64,000 nt of DNA from Dictyobacter aurantiacus (GCF_003967515.1 NZ_BIFQ01000001.1:1860001-1924000), one strand, 5' to 3'. Shown: positions 29,036 to 39,073, counted from the first letter of the stretch. Notes: generated from the letters alone by a model not told the origin. A program made the numbers and translations.

Positions 29036-29196
29036 CTTTGACATCCTTTCAGCGAGGAGAAGCAAAGAATGAATGATGAGCGGTTGGCTAGACCGCAAAA
29101 ATCATTCCTGTCACCAGCTGCAAAATTTATTTGCTCTACCTATCATAGCACAAGGAAGCGGGGTGTTTGCCAGATGTGATGAAAGACAGTACGAGC

Positions 29197-30081
29197 TTAC
29201 CAACGCATGGCTAAACGGATCAGGCGATCCCACACCACATCAGGCAAGAAGCGGCGCAGGAGCATGAGTAACGCGGCGTTAAAGGGGACACTGTAGCGCG
29301 CGCGCGGATGGGAACTGTCGAGGATGCGCACAACTGTGTCGGAGAACTTCTGTATTGGGAAGCCGCTCTGGCTGGATTGGGTAGCAGACTTCTCGGCCAT
29401 CGTTAGCAAACGGGCATAGGGGCTCGAATCTCTGGCGTCACCGAGACGCTCGAACGAACGTTGCAGGCTGGTCATCCAGATGCTGGTAGGGCTTGAGGCC
29501 GGCTCAATCAGGCTGACGCGCACGCCAAAGGGGGCTAATTCCAGCCGTAGAGCATCGCACAATCCCTCCAGCGCATACTTGCTGGCGGAATAGACGCCCG
29601 TGACCGGGACCGAGATGCGACCGGAGATGCTGCTGACAAATATGATCTTGCCCCTGGCGGCCTTGAGTAGGGGCAGAAATAGTTGTGTCACACCGACATG
29701 CGCGAATACATTGATCTCAAACTGGGCACGGATATCTTCCAGGGGCATAAGCTCAATGGGACCACCATAGGCGGTGCCGGCATTGTTCAACAGGGCATCC
29801 AGGTGAGGTGCCTCGCCGCGAGCCGCCGGCTGTTCGGCCTGTAAGATAACCTTCACCTCGTCGCGCAACTTTTCCACCTGCTCTGCCTGAGTAATATCAC
29901 AGAGCAGGGGCGTAATGTTGTAGTCGCAATGCTTTCTCTCCGCCTCCTCCAACAGACTGGCGCTATCCGCCTCTTTTCGCACGGTCGCCAAAACATGCCA
30001 GCCGCGACACGCGAGATCCAGGGCCGTGCAACGCCCAAAACCACTGGAACAACCAGTAATGAGAATGGTCTTTCTTGCCAT
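29197..30081 (-). CDS. Short-chain dehydrogenase/reductase
   Basis: 294 residues from ATG 30081. Classical SDR: TILITGCSSGFGRCTALDLA (TGxxxGxG), LLNNAGTAYGGP (NNAG), IIFVSSISGRISVPVTGVYS ASKYALEG (catalytic S, YxxxK). NADP preference is suggested by the basic residue after the nucleotide loop. Substrate unknown. It follows a small gene by five bases and is likely translated together with it. Confidence 0.9.
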   Translation of the reverse strand: MARKTILITGCSSGFGRCTALDLACRGWHVLATVRKEADSASLLEEAERKHCDYNITPLLCDITQAEQVEKLRDEVKVILQAEQPAARGEAPHLDALLNNAGTAYGGPIELMPLEDIRAQFEINVFAHVGVTQLFLPLLKAARGKIIFVSSISGRISVPVTGVYSASKYALEGLCDALRLELAPFGVRVSLIEPASSPTSIWMTSLQRSFERLGDARDSSPYARLLTMAEKSATQSSQSGFPIQKFSDTVVRILDSSHPRARYSVPFNAALLMLLRRFLPDVVWDRLIRLAMRW

Positions 30082-30086
30082 ATCTG

Positions 30087-30314
30087 TTAACCGTCTCCTT
30101 GTCCGATACGACTCCATAGCCCCAGGCGTACAAGCTCGTTACGTGCCTCAAAGCCAAACAAGAGCGGATCTATCTCTCGCCCATGCCGAATTACCAGGCC
30201 ACGCAACATCTCGATCAACTCCGCTTTACAGGCTACGTCACGCTCAAAAGGGATATGCTGAGCTAACTGTTCGATCGCTTGCCTGTTATACCATTGTTCC
30301 TGCGTCTCAGCCAT
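30087..30314 (-). CDS. Small hypothetical protein upstream of the SDR gene
   Basis: 75 residues from ATG 30314, helical and charged (YNRQAIEQLAQHIPFERDVA, CKAELIEMLRGLVIRHGREI). The frame extends to a TTG at 30338 that lacks an RBS. The tight spacing to the SDR gene supports an operon. No family recognised. Confidence 0.6.
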   Translation of the reverse strand: MAETQEQWYNRQAIEQLAQHIPFERDVACKAELIEMLRGLVIRHGREIDPLLFGFEARNELVRLGLWSRIGQGDG

Positions 30315-30338
30315 AGAATGAAAGACACACCCTTCCAA

Positions 30339-30671
30339 CTATACACATCGGCAGCCTTCAGACGCATTGACATACGTACTGAAGCGGCGTGAGGGCTGTA
30401 TAGTAAATTACACTGGACAAACGCCTGCTATGGAACCATGGTAACACCTGGCAAAGAATACGTGCAAGTGAAGGATCTTCGCCAGGTCATTTTGTGGTAT
30501 ACCATGAAACAAAATGGAGATATGCGGATTATATATAGCCATTTTGCCCTAAAGGAAGCCGCAAAACTTGATCGAACAGGGAGTTCAATGTTACTGTGAT
30601 GTAGTATTAAATTGTGTTGATAATAGTAGACATAAGCGCATTTGTCAGAAATATATAAGGTAGGCGAGGAA
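30339..30671. promoter_or_regulatory. Divergent intergenic region
   Basis: About 330 bases between divergent genes. Open frames here have no RBS. The plus-strand gene has GCGAGGAA before ATG 30672. Nothing else is recognisable. Confidence 0.4.
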
Positions 30672-31796
30672 ATGTTCTGTACCTTTTGTAAAACAGCACG
30701 GGCAGCGAATGAGGCGCCATGTCCTAATTGCGGGGCTCCATCTCCACTGCTGGACAATTCACAAAACGCAGGCTGGGGCGCAGGGAATCCTGGGGCTGCA
30801 TCCTGGGGCGGTCCTGGAGCTTCCGGTGCATTATCCTGGGGTGGCCCTGGCGCGCAAAGCAACATGGCATCCGGGGGACAATGGGAGCAATCGCAGGTTC
30901 CTCAAATGTCTTTTAATAATGCATCAGCACCTTCCTGGCAGACTGGCTCAAACGCGATGCCATCATGGCAGCGGCCATCTGAACCACTGAATCCAATGCC
31001 ATCGTGGCAGCAACCTTCCGGTCAGTTGGGCGCGCAACCAGCCGAGCAGAGCCCATCCTTTCAACAGGATCAGCAGCAAGCCATGCTGCCCGTCCCCTAT
31101 CAGGGGGGAATGGAACTACAGCCAGAGGGGCGCCAGCCAACCATCTCGCTGCAGCTGGTGCCACAGCAGGCGGTTGAACACCTCTTGCCGGCTGAACCGA
31201 TTAATCCTGATGTGGTCCATGTCCCACCCATGTACACCAAACCACGCCCCATCGTCTCCCGCTATCGTGTCGTTAGCGGCTTTTTAAGCGTGCTGATTGT
31301 GTCGCTCTTATTATGTACGGGCGCGGGCTATTACGCCAAGGCCAGCGGCACCTGGGACAGAATGGTTAACTTATACACCGGTAAGGCAAGCGTTCCCAAT
31401 GTCACGACAGGCAATACAACCATCCCTGATCCACCACAACTCACAGCTAAAGACAGCGGCCCGGCGATGAACGTCATCCCAGCCGTCTCGCTGGCAACAC
31501 ACATTGATAAAAACAATCTGCCTATCCAATCGGAGAACATATTTCAGCCCGGGCAGACCTTTTATCTCACCTTTAGCGTGGAGCCTCCCAAGGGGCAGCA
31601 GGGCAAGGTGACAGCCAAATGGTATACCAACGGTATATTTTATCAACCACAAACAACACCAAACACATTCAAGTACGACCCGATTCAGGTGTCCAATGTC
31701 CAGATGAGCATGCGGTTTGACAATCGCCTCTCGGGCTATGTAGAGCTATACTGGAATAATCAATTTGCCCAGCGGCGCTACTTCGTGGTCAGGTAA
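30672..31796 (+). CDS. Zinc-ribbon membrane protein with extracytoplasmic domain
   Basis: 374 residues from ATG 30672. N-terminal zinc ribbon (CTFCKTARAANEAPCPNCG), then about 150 disordered residues with GASWGGPGASGALSWGGPG and MPSWQ repeats, one membrane span (GFLSVLIVSLLLCTGAGYYA) and a C-terminal beta-rich domain of about 130 residues with paired Lys/Trp strands. The MPSWQ motifs recall the SLPSWM array of the 10,042-12,045 protein. It belongs to a local set of zinc-ribbon/single-span proteins; function unknown. Confidence 0.72.
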   Translation: MFCTFCKTARAANEAPCPNCGAPSPLLDNSQNAGWGAGNPGAASWGGPGASGALSWGGPGAQSNMASGGQWEQSQVPQMSFNNASAPSWQTGSNAMPSWQRPSEPLNPMPSWQQPSGQLGAQPAEQSPSFQQDQQQAMLPVPYQGGMELQPEGRQPTISLQLVPQQAVEHLLPAEPINPDVVHVPPMYTKPRPIVSRYRVVSGFLSVLIVSLLLCTGAGYYAKASGTWDRMVNLYTGKASVPNVTTGNTTIPDPPQLTAKDSGPAMNVIPAVSLATHIDKNNLPIQSENIFQPGQTFYLTFSVEPPKGQQGKVTAKWYTNGIFYQPQTTPNTFKYDPIQVSNVQMSMRFDNRLSGYVELYWNNQFAQRRYFVVR

Positions 31797-31825
31797 ATAC
31801 AGATAGGCCTGCGCGCCCACCTTAT

Positions 31826-31884
31826 TATGCTGAGAGGGGTACCTCGGGCGCGACCATCGCGCCCGAGGTACCCCTCTCAGCATA
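31826..31884. repeat. Perfect 28-bp-stem palindrome
   Basis: Arms 31826-31853 and 31857-31884 with loop CCA; the arm contains GAGAGGGGTACCTCGGGCGC. Lies between convergent genes and may act as a terminator although neither side has a strong T run. Confidence 0.8.
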
Positions 31885-31923
31885 GCAGCATAGGAGATAT
31901 GCTTCAGCTATTAAAATATGGCC

Positions 31924-32229
31924 TTATTTGCACTGTGTCTCTACTTCTAAGTCACCATAAGCCCTTACCTGACAGGCCAGACGCATGTTAGGATTTTTCT
32001 TCAGGTCGTTGCGCAACCAGAACTTCTCCATGAAAGAGAGCTCATTGGCATTAGAAGAAGGGGAGACGGCAACACGATCGGTACCACAGAAACCATTGCC
32101 ATGGCAATTGGCGAACTTGTAGAGACCGCAGTATATGGGAACGTCGTTTTCTAACGCTGGATAACGGACAGTATCTCCTTCGGGGACTTCCACCCGTACA
32201 TTCTCACGTACATATGTAATGGTTGGCAC
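31924..32229 (-). CDS. 2Fe-2S ferredoxin-like protein with an altered cysteine motif
   Basis: 101 residues with the beta-grasp layout of plant-type ferredoxins. The cluster loop reads NCHGNGFCGTDRV: C42 and C48 sit where the first two loop cysteines belong, but the position of the third is Asp51. Another Cys (C34) lies shortly before and C86 (RLACQ) is the usual distal ligand. Either Asp ligates iron, C34 substitutes, or the cluster is lost or different. Electron partner unknown; the gene stands alone. Confidence 0.75.
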   Translation of the reverse strand: MPTITYVRENVRVEVPEGDTVRYPALENDVPIYCGLYKFANCHGNGFCGTDRVAVSPSSNANELSFMEKFWLRNDLKKNPNMRLACQVRAYGDLEVETQCK

Positions 32230-32342
32230 GACTCAATCCTCCGCAAAATAATAGCTTTTTGATGAATATAGCATAGCTTGATTACGCCTTGTCAGACTAT
32301 AGCACAGAAGATAAGGAGCGTCAATGAAACGCGCAACAGGGC

Positions 32343-34478
32343 TCATCTGGCCGTCGTAGCCGTAGCTGTAGGAGGCGTTGCGGTCGGGGTTGGTGTGGGA
32401 CTGCTATGATTGATGGTCACCTGAACTATCTGATGAACGGCGGCAACACCCGGCGCGGTGGCACTGATCTGGATAGCCGCAGCGGAGGTTTTGAGTCCCC
32501 CCTGCGGGGTATGCAGGGCAACGGTGAGCGTCATGCTCTCACCCGCCTTGATGGTGCCCTGGGCAGGATTTATGGTGAGCAGTCCTTTATCGATCCCATC
32601 CACTCCCACGGAGCATTGCAAATCAACATTGCCAGTATTCTGGACGGTAATCGTCTGCGCGGGCGTATCCTGACCATCTACGGCAGTAAAGCTCAGGCTG
32701 GCAGGCTGCACCTTGATCGCCGGCGTCGGGGGAGCTGTAACCAGCAAAGCCACAGCCAGTTGCCGAACATTACCACTGGACGAGGTAAAGGTGATTGTTC
32801 CCTGATACGATCCTGGCCGCAACGTTTTAGCTGAGGCGCTTACCGTCACCGAAATTTGTTCGCCTCCCACCAGAGAACCACTGGCGGGCGAAACCTGAAG
32901 CCAGTTCCCCTGGTCAACCGTCTCTACACGATTTGTCCAGTCCAGGGCAAACCCACCACTGTTCTGTAGCGTCACCGTCTGATCGGCCGCAGACTGGCCC
33001 GCCTGGGCGGTAAAGTTAAGCGTAGGAGGCGAGGCAACCAGGTTTCCGGCGTTCACAACACTCATGGAGACACCCACCTGGGCGTTTGTCCCACCAGAGA
33101 ACTGAATGCTACCCTGATAGGTACCGACGGCCAGATGGTAGGAGTGGGCGCTCACTACCAGCGTCTCGCTGGCTCCGGGCGCCAGTTCATCATGATCCGG
33201 GACAAGGCTTAGCCAGTTGCCATTGTCTCCGGTGGAGGCTGTGCTCGACCAGCTGGCCGCTTTCTGACCGCTGTTGTGCAGGGTAATAAGCTGATCAGCT
33301 GGATCCTGGCTATTGCTGGCAGAATAGTTCAGTTGCGTGGTAGACAGGGTCAGGACGGCCGGTGCCGGAGTCACCTCCATGGAGACGTTCATGGTCACGG
33401 TCGCGCTAGCAGCATCTTTCTGACTGAAGGTCAGGTGTCCGCTATATGGCTGAGGGGTAAGTCCTCCTCGATTGACCGTCACACGAACGCTCTGACTGCC
33501 AGAAAAGGTTCCGCTGCTCGGCGTGGTGCTGAGCCAGGGCTGATCGCTGTTCACGCTCCAGGAGATCTGGCCACCACCGCTATTAGATAAAATGATCGAT
33601 TGGCTGGAGACGATGCCCGGAGCCGCGGCGGGAAAACGGCACTCAGACTGTGAGATCTGGAGGGCAGACGGCTGGGCCGAGGGCGCCTTGATCTGAATAT
33701 TCGTCACCGCCTCCACCCCACGGGTACTATCCACGGCGTTCAACTGATGATCTCCGGCCTGCCAGTCCGCTGGAACCTGCGCCTGCAATGAAAAAGCGCC
33801 CAGCGCATCGGTATGAACGGCCATTGGCTGTCCATTTTCATTTATGAGAGCGAGATGGGCATCATGAAAAAATGTGATCTGGTCATGCATCGCGAACCCT
33901 CTGCCCGATAGGGTAAAGGTGTCATTGGCACGCAGCGTATCAGGCATCGCTTGAATCACCGGGGTAGCGATACTATTGTGTCGACCAATCAAAGCAAACG
34001 CGATAATACTGGTCGCCAGCAGTAAAAAGATACACGAAATGGTCAGAAGAGATGAAATGGTGCGGCGCGAAAACCAGTTCTGGCGCCGGGCTGGTCGAGG
34101 CCAGCGCACCGTCTTCGGCTCAATGGGAGGCTGCGCGGAGGCGGTCATCTGTCGCAGCCGCGCAGTCCGCCGTGCCTTCAGGGCTGGCGCCTCCTGCGTT
34201 GAAGGGAAAACAATATATTCGGGATTTTGCTTCCCCCGATACAACGGCTCCTTTTCATCGGCCGGGGAACGTTGCGCGATCATCATGTTGGATTGATAGG
34301 GCTGGTCTTCAGGATGTAGCCCAAAGGTATGCCCGGCGCGATGTGAAGCAGCAATCGGCCGTGAATCCTGGCGCGCCTCACGCGTCGATTCCGGAGATAA
34401 TACATGCCCGCAACGGCTACATATTTGAGCATCGGCACGTTGTAAAGCCTGGCAATACATACAACGTTTGGTATCCAT
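32343..34478 (-). CDS. Zinc-ribbon membrane protein with Ig/BACON-like repeats
   Basis: 711 residues. Zinc ribbon at the N-terminus (CMYCQALQRADAQICSRCG), a transmembrane span near residue 150 (LLTISCIFLLLATSIIAFAL), an Ig-like domain (FTLSGRGFAMHDQITFFHDA), and then at least four repeats of about 100 residues with the BACON-type signature (e.g. NWLQVSPASGSLVGGEQISV, NTGNVDLQCSV...). A PTPTATPPTATATT tail ends it. Predicted type II membrane protein displaying an adhesive or sugar-binding stalk outside. Paralogue of the next minus-strand gene. Confidence 0.8.
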   Translation of the reverse strand: MDTKRCMYCQALQRADAQICSRCGHVLSPESTREARQDSRPIAASHRAGHTFGLHPEDQPYQSNMMIAQRSPADEKEPLYRGKQNPEYIVFPSTQEAPALKARRTARLRQMTASAQPPIEPKTVRWPRPARRQNWFSRRTISSLLTISCIFLLLATSIIAFALIGRHNSIATPVIQAMPDTLRANDTFTLSGRGFAMHDQITFFHDAHLALINENGQPMAVHTDALGAFSLQAQVPADWQAGDHQLNAVDSTRGVEAVTNIQIKAPSAQPSALQISQSECRFPAAAPGIVSSQSIILSNSGGGQISWSVNSDQPWLSTTPSSGTFSGSQSVRVTVNRGGLTPQPYSGHLTFSQKDAASATVTMNVSMEVTPAPAVLTLSTTQLNYSASNSQDPADQLITLHNSGQKAASWSSTASTGDNGNWLSLVPDHDELAPGASETLVVSAHSYHLAVGTYQGSIQFSGGTNAQVGVSMSVVNAGNLVASPPTLNFTAQAGQSAADQTVTLQNSGGFALDWTNRVETVDQGNWLQVSPASGSLVGGEQISVTVSASAKTLRPGSYQGTITFTSSSGNVRQLAVALLVTAPPTPAIKVQPASLSFTAVDGQDTPAQTITVQNTGNVDLQCSVGVDGIDKGLLTINPAQGTIKAGESMTLTVALHTPQGGLKTSAAAIQISATAPGVAAVHQIVQVTINHSSPTPTPTATPPTATATTAR

Positions 34479-34730
34479 AATCCACCCTTTTTATGGCTCT
34501 GCTTATGCGCGCAACGACACACCGCTAGTGCTACGCTGAGAAAGAAGAAACAACCCGGATCGCGTTGGTTCGATCCAGCTCTATATACAATAACAGACGT
34601 ACGGACAACTATAATCCCAAATGCCCGCTTTATAGCAATTAGCCCTTACTATAAGTACGTTTTACGTCATTAAATTTAGATGCGCAGATATAACACGTAC
34701 ACATAGCATGGGTCAGATTCTAGTCGTATA

Positions 34731-35092
34731 GGGGCACGTAAGCGCCCGCGCACAGGCGTCCGCATGCGCGGCCGCATCAGTTTTGTGTGTTGGTACAACA
34801 GGGGCGCATTCGCGCCCCTGTTGTACCAACACACAATGGGCTGTTGAGCACCGTAAGTACGAAAACCCATGCAGGCCGCAAGCCATCATCATGAGAGTCA
34901 GACACGCTCATAGCATGAGTCAGATTCCCATGATTATCACCGGGAGCAAACCTCAGCTTTCGCACCTGCTGTGCTCGGCAATCCATTGTATTGTGGATGC
35001 AACAGGGGCGCGAATGCGCCCCTGTTGCATCCACAATACAAAACAGTGCGGCCGCGCATGCGGACGCCTGTGCGCGGGCACTCACGTGCCCC
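34731..35092. mobile_element. MITE-like element with about 46-bp terminal inverted repeats
   Basis: Starts GGGGCACGTAAGCGCCCGCG and ends with a near-exact reverse complement (ends in CACGTGCCCC). Inside lie two 25-bp perfect hairpins (34783-34807/34812-34836 and 34987-35011/35016-35040) sharing the core CAACAGGGGCGC. It lies between the two paralogous BACON genes; no open frame looks real. The flanking 34,479-34,730 stretch has no visible gene. Confidence 0.68.
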
Positions 35093-35133
35093 CTCCTTCG
35101 GCTGGTGATGCTTGACAGGTGAATTGTCCCACT

Positions 35134-38100
35134 TCACGGTGAGGGCGTGGGAGAGATGGCAATAGCATTGATCTGCATGGTCACCACGTTTCCAACTACC
35201 GAGACCGGACTGCTGCCTGAATAAACCACCTGAGCGACATCTGTGCCATTGGCAACGGCCGTATAGGTACCCGCTGGAACATTGTTAAAGGTGGCCACAC
35301 CATTAACATCGGTCGTCTGGCTGGCGATCACTTTGCCGCTCGAATCGGAAAGAGAGACCAGCGCGCCCGCAAGCGGTGTTGGTACTGGACAGCTAACGCT
35401 CGCGCACGAATTAACGGTGACGCTGACCGTAGCCCCTGTGACAGTCAACGTCACGGGTATCTGCGGTCTGCCATCTACCGAAGCTCCATCACTACCGCTG
35501 GGCGTCACTGTAACCACCCCATTATAAGTACCCACATTCAGACCGGTCGCATCGACGCTCACGCCCAGTGAACTCCCCTGCCCGTTGTCGGACCCGGTGG
35601 CAGAATTTAGTACCAACCAGCTACTATCGGACGCAGCGGTCCAGGATACCGGCAAGACACATGAGCCAGATAGGCTCAAAGGGATACTTTGCTGGCTGGC
35701 CGTCTGGCCCTGAAGCGCTGAAAAGGTAAGTCCCGGCGACGAAGACTGAAACGTACAGGGCTGTTGGACCGACATCGCCACGGACAGCTTTTGAGGGCTG
35801 CCAGGAACCTTACTCCCCGTGCTATCGGTTACAACGATATTGGCCGATGTATTGTAGTCCCCGGCTAGCAAGCCCGCGTCACTGGGGTTAACAAGCACAG
35901 TTGCCGATTGGGCACTGCTCGTAAACTGTCCATTGACAGGCGAGAGCTTGAGCCACGACGCTGATGCCCCCTGATTAATCATCCACTTTAACGGCCAGCT
36001 ACAATTACCCGAAGCGGTAAACGTCACTTGTTGTGCTGGAGGATCAACGCCACCCTGAACCGCATTAAAAGCCAGCGAGGTAGCAGAGGGGAAGGTCAGG
36101 GAACAGGGCTCAAAAACCGTAAACGTCACCATAATGGTCTGAGGGCTCCCACTGGCGGGATTGCCGTTGGCATCCACCCCACTGAGCGCGATCTGCCCGC
36201 TATAACTACCAGGGGTAAGGTTTTTGGCATCAACATTGACCATCAAACTACCCGTCTGGCCGGCAGGGATAATACCTGGACCTTGCACAACACTCAACCA
36301 TTTCGCCAACGGCGTCGGCGCTACAGCCAGCGTCAATGGACTCCCCCCCGTATTAGCGACAGCGATACTCTGAGCGGGTGGATTATCCTGGCCACTGGTC
36401 ACGCTGAAGTTGAGGTTCAACGGCGAGACTCCCATAATTGGCGCCGAAGGGGGAGGTGGTGGCTGTATAATCAATTGTACCGACACCGTCTGCGTGCTTT
36501 GCGCCATTGAAATCGTGAGCACCCCATTATAGGTACCCGCCGGCATACCACTGGTATTGGCGGTAATCGTGGTAGATGCTGTGGCAGCATTCATCAGATT
36601 TCCCTGGCTGGGAGTAATCGTCAGCCAGTGTACCGATGATGAAACGCTCCAGTTAATGTTCCCTCCACAATTGGCATTGCCGACCAGATTTAACACCTGG
36701 CTATTCGTGGTGCTGCTTTGACCGGCTACGGTGGTAAACAGCAGGTTACCAGTACTAAGCAACAGGCTACAACGCGGCTGTACCGTCAGCGACACACCCA
36801 CGGATTGAGGACTATTCAAAGCCTGAGGATCCTGAAATTGTAGCTGTGCCGAATAGGTACCTGGCAACAATGACCGGCTACGAACATTTACATTGATCGA
36901 TGCACTTCCTCCAGGAGGAATGGTACCGGCCGTGGCACTGGTGGTTAGCCAGGGGGTGGTAAATCCAACTAAATTACTGACATAAGAATTAGTATCCGCC
37001 TGCATATTTGAGGGCTGGTTATGGACGGACCAGCGCAATGGCTTCTTGCCTGGATTTGAGATGATCAATGCCTGAGTCACGGGATCTGCCATACCATCAA
37101 CGGCGGTAAACGACATCACTGCCGGGGAGACATCAAGCACAGCACCCGCGTTAGCAGGGATAGCCATCACCTCCATGTGGACTGTGATATCTTGTGGATC
37201 GCTTACATTGGATGACAGGGTAATTTTTCCATCATACGAGCCAGGATTCAGCTTGGTACGATCAACGGCGATCTGCACGTCCTGGTGATCACTGAATATA
37301 CCATGGTCAGGAGTAAACATCAGCCAGCTGGTGCTGCTGCTGGCAGCCCAATTGATACTGCCACCACCAGCATTGTCCAGGCGTATGGTGTGTAATGTAT
37401 TGGCGCCTTGCCAGGCGGAACCCAGGTCAATGTTTGTACTTTCCAGTTGCAGATGGGCAGGACGAGTCGGGCCCACCCCGATGGATAATACCGCGCTGGC
37501 GGTATAACGTGTCCTGATATCTTCAGCTTCAATTGTATGTGAACCAGTCTCCCAACTACTATCGATCCGCATGGTAACGTCTTTTGATCCCTGGGCGTCA
37601 GTATGGATAATATTTCCTTCATTGATCAGCTTGACACGCTCCTGAATATCGTGAGAAAGAACAATCGATGAAGCGGGCGCAAAATCTTTAAGGTGAATCG
37701 TGACAAGATCACCTTGATTGGCAAAACGCGTCGAAAGCGTCATGGTGGGTGGCAAATTCGAAAAAGCGGTTGCCCCATGTTCTAAAAACGTTACCAGCAC
37801 CGCGTCGATGCCCAGGGCAATAATCGCAATCGCGCACATAATAATAAAGGCGAGACGCAGCCACTTGCGCGGTGCCCTGCGCATATTTTGCCAGAGCAAT
37901 CGCGTCTGATAAATAAAGGCCTCACGTATATCGCTACTCGTGATACGTGTTTTAGCGGACACTTCTGGGAAGCGGCGCGAAAGCAGCGGATCGTCATGGT
38001 CAATCCATTCGTCCTTCGCTTCATCGATTTCCGCTGTATGTAGCCAGGGCCAGAGATCGGGCATGCGCTTATCCAGGTCCTCTAGTATCCGTTCATGAGA

Positions 38101-38778
38101 TGCATTGTGCATGTGCTCTGTACTATAAGCAGTGGCTGGTAAGGGGGTGCTTTCGCGACGAATGTCCGCCGAAATATCACGCAATGGTGACAGACGCGAT
38201 GGCCGTGGTAATCGAGCCCCAGGCGAGGATTCTCCCTCTACCTCAGCGATCATCCTGGCAGCGTTATTGAGCATATGAAAAGAATGATCCGCTGTGGCTT
38301 GATAGCCATCAGGCGCCGATCGAGTCTGCTCATCAGAAATGTGCGTATCGGGTTCGGGATAAAACGCATCCACTGGCACGGTAGACAGAGAAGATGGAGA
38401 CAATACATTCTCAGGTACGATTTCCGCATCTGGCATAAACGGCTCGGTTGTTCGGACAGGCTCCATATCATAGTCATAATGTTCATGCTGTTCGTCATAT
38501 GCAGGCTCAAAATAAAAGGGATTCTCCCCCTGACCCGGGGTAGATGGAGAAGCAACCAGTGGGGTAAGCGCCATTGACCCCTCATTGTGTTTCAGCATAG
38601 TCAGGTCAGGTTCAGCAGTTGGTTCAAAAGAAGAAGGAGCAAAATGATCTGCTCTTATTCCTTCGACTGCCGCTTCCAGGTACTCCTGCTTCCCATGGCC
38701 TTTGAGCTCCAAACGGCACTGATCGCACAGGATGGCTGAAGTGCTACATGGCTGATTACAACGTAAACAATGATTCAT
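35134..38778 (-). CDS. Large zinc-ribbon membrane protein with Ig/BACON-like repeats
   Basis: 1214 residues from ATG 38778 (AAGAGC upstream). Zinc ribbon CLRCNQPCSTSAILCDQC, about 270 residues of acidic disordered cytosolic sequence, one membrane span (AFIIMCAIAIIALGIDAVLV), then extracytoplasmic repeats of about 100 residues, each with tryptophan-containing strands such as WLTISPSQGNLMNA, WLKLSPVNGQFTSS, WLVLNSATGSDNGQ, and a final carboxypeptidase-regulatory-like unit (GALVSLSDSSGKVIASQTTD, PAGTYTAVANG). Same plan as the 711-residue neighbour with more repeats. Probably a surface stalk or sensor; ligand unknown. Confidence 0.8.
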   Translation of the reverse strand: MNHCLRCNQPCSTSAILCDQCRLELKGHGKQEYLEAAVEGIRADHFAPSSFEPTAEPDLTMLKHNEGSMALTPLVASPSTPGQGENPFYFEPAYDEQHEHYDYDMEPVRTTEPFMPDAEIVPENVLSPSSLSTVPVDAFYPEPDTHISDEQTRSAPDGYQATADHSFHMLNNAARMIAEVEGESSPGARLPRPSRLSPLRDISADIRRESTPLPATAYSTEHMHNASHERILEDLDKRMPDLWPWLHTAEIDEAKDEWIDHDDPLLSRRFPEVSAKTRITSSDIREAFIYQTRLLWQNMRRAPRKWLRLAFIIMCAIAIIALGIDAVLVTFLEHGATAFSNLPPTMTLSTRFANQGDLVTIHLKDFAPASSIVLSHDIQERVKLINEGNIIHTDAQGSKDVTMRIDSSWETGSHTIEAEDIRTRYTASAVLSIGVGPTRPAHLQLESTNIDLGSAWQGANTLHTIRLDNAGGGSINWAASSSTSWLMFTPDHGIFSDHQDVQIAVDRTKLNPGSYDGKITLSSNVSDPQDITVHMEVMAIPANAGAVLDVSPAVMSFTAVDGMADPVTQALIISNPGKKPLRWSVHNQPSNMQADTNSYVSNLVGFTTPWLTTSATAGTIPPGGSASINVNVRSRSLLPGTYSAQLQFQDPQALNSPQSVGVSLTVQPRCSLLLSTGNLLFTTVAGQSSTTNSQVLNLVGNANCGGNINWSVSSSVHWLTITPSQGNLMNAATASTTITANTSGMPAGTYNGVLTISMAQSTQTVSVQLIIQPPPPPSAPIMGVSPLNLNFSVTSGQDNPPAQSIAVANTGGSPLTLAVAPTPLAKWLSVVQGPGIIPAGQTGSLMVNVDAKNLTPGSYSGQIALSGVDANGNPASGSPQTIMVTFTVFEPCSLTFPSATSLAFNAVQGGVDPPAQQVTFTASGNCSWPLKWMINQGASASWLKLSPVNGQFTSSAQSATVLVNPSDAGLLAGDYNTSANIVVTDSTGSKVPGSPQKLSVAMSVQQPCTFQSSSPGLTFSALQGQTASQQSIPLSLSGSCVLPVSWTAASDSSWLVLNSATGSDNGQGSSLGVSVDATGLNVGTYNGVVTVTPSGSDGASVDGRPQIPVTLTVTGATVSVTVNSCASVSCPVPTPLAGALVSLSDSSGKVIASQTTDVNGVATFNNVPAGTYTAVANGTDVAQVVYSGSSPVSVVGNVVTMQINAIAISPTPSP

Positions 38779-39014
38779 GCTCTTAGCTCTTCTGGTGATA
38801 AATATAAAATCCCATACCCATATATGCCAATTTTCCACTCTACTATTGACAAAAAAAATCCAACTCATCCCACATTACTACTTCACTCCCCACACCTTGG
38901 CTCATAAATAAGATAACTCACATTGATTAAACGTTGCAAATCAGCAATTGTCACCAAAACAGCAAAAATAGGTATATTGAGCCTCGATTCCCCTGGCATG
39001 CGAAGAAATCAGAA

Positions 39015-39053
39015 TTTTCCTGTGCGGTTACAGACTGCAACCGCACAGGAAAA
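39015..39053 (-). terminator. Terminator after pheT
   Basis: 15-bp stem TTTTCCTGTGCGGTT (39015-39029) with 39039-39053, nine-base loop; on the minus strand it ends in TTTT just after the pheT stop. Confidence 0.75.
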
Positions 39054-39073
39054 ATGTCCTTTAATTATGAATG

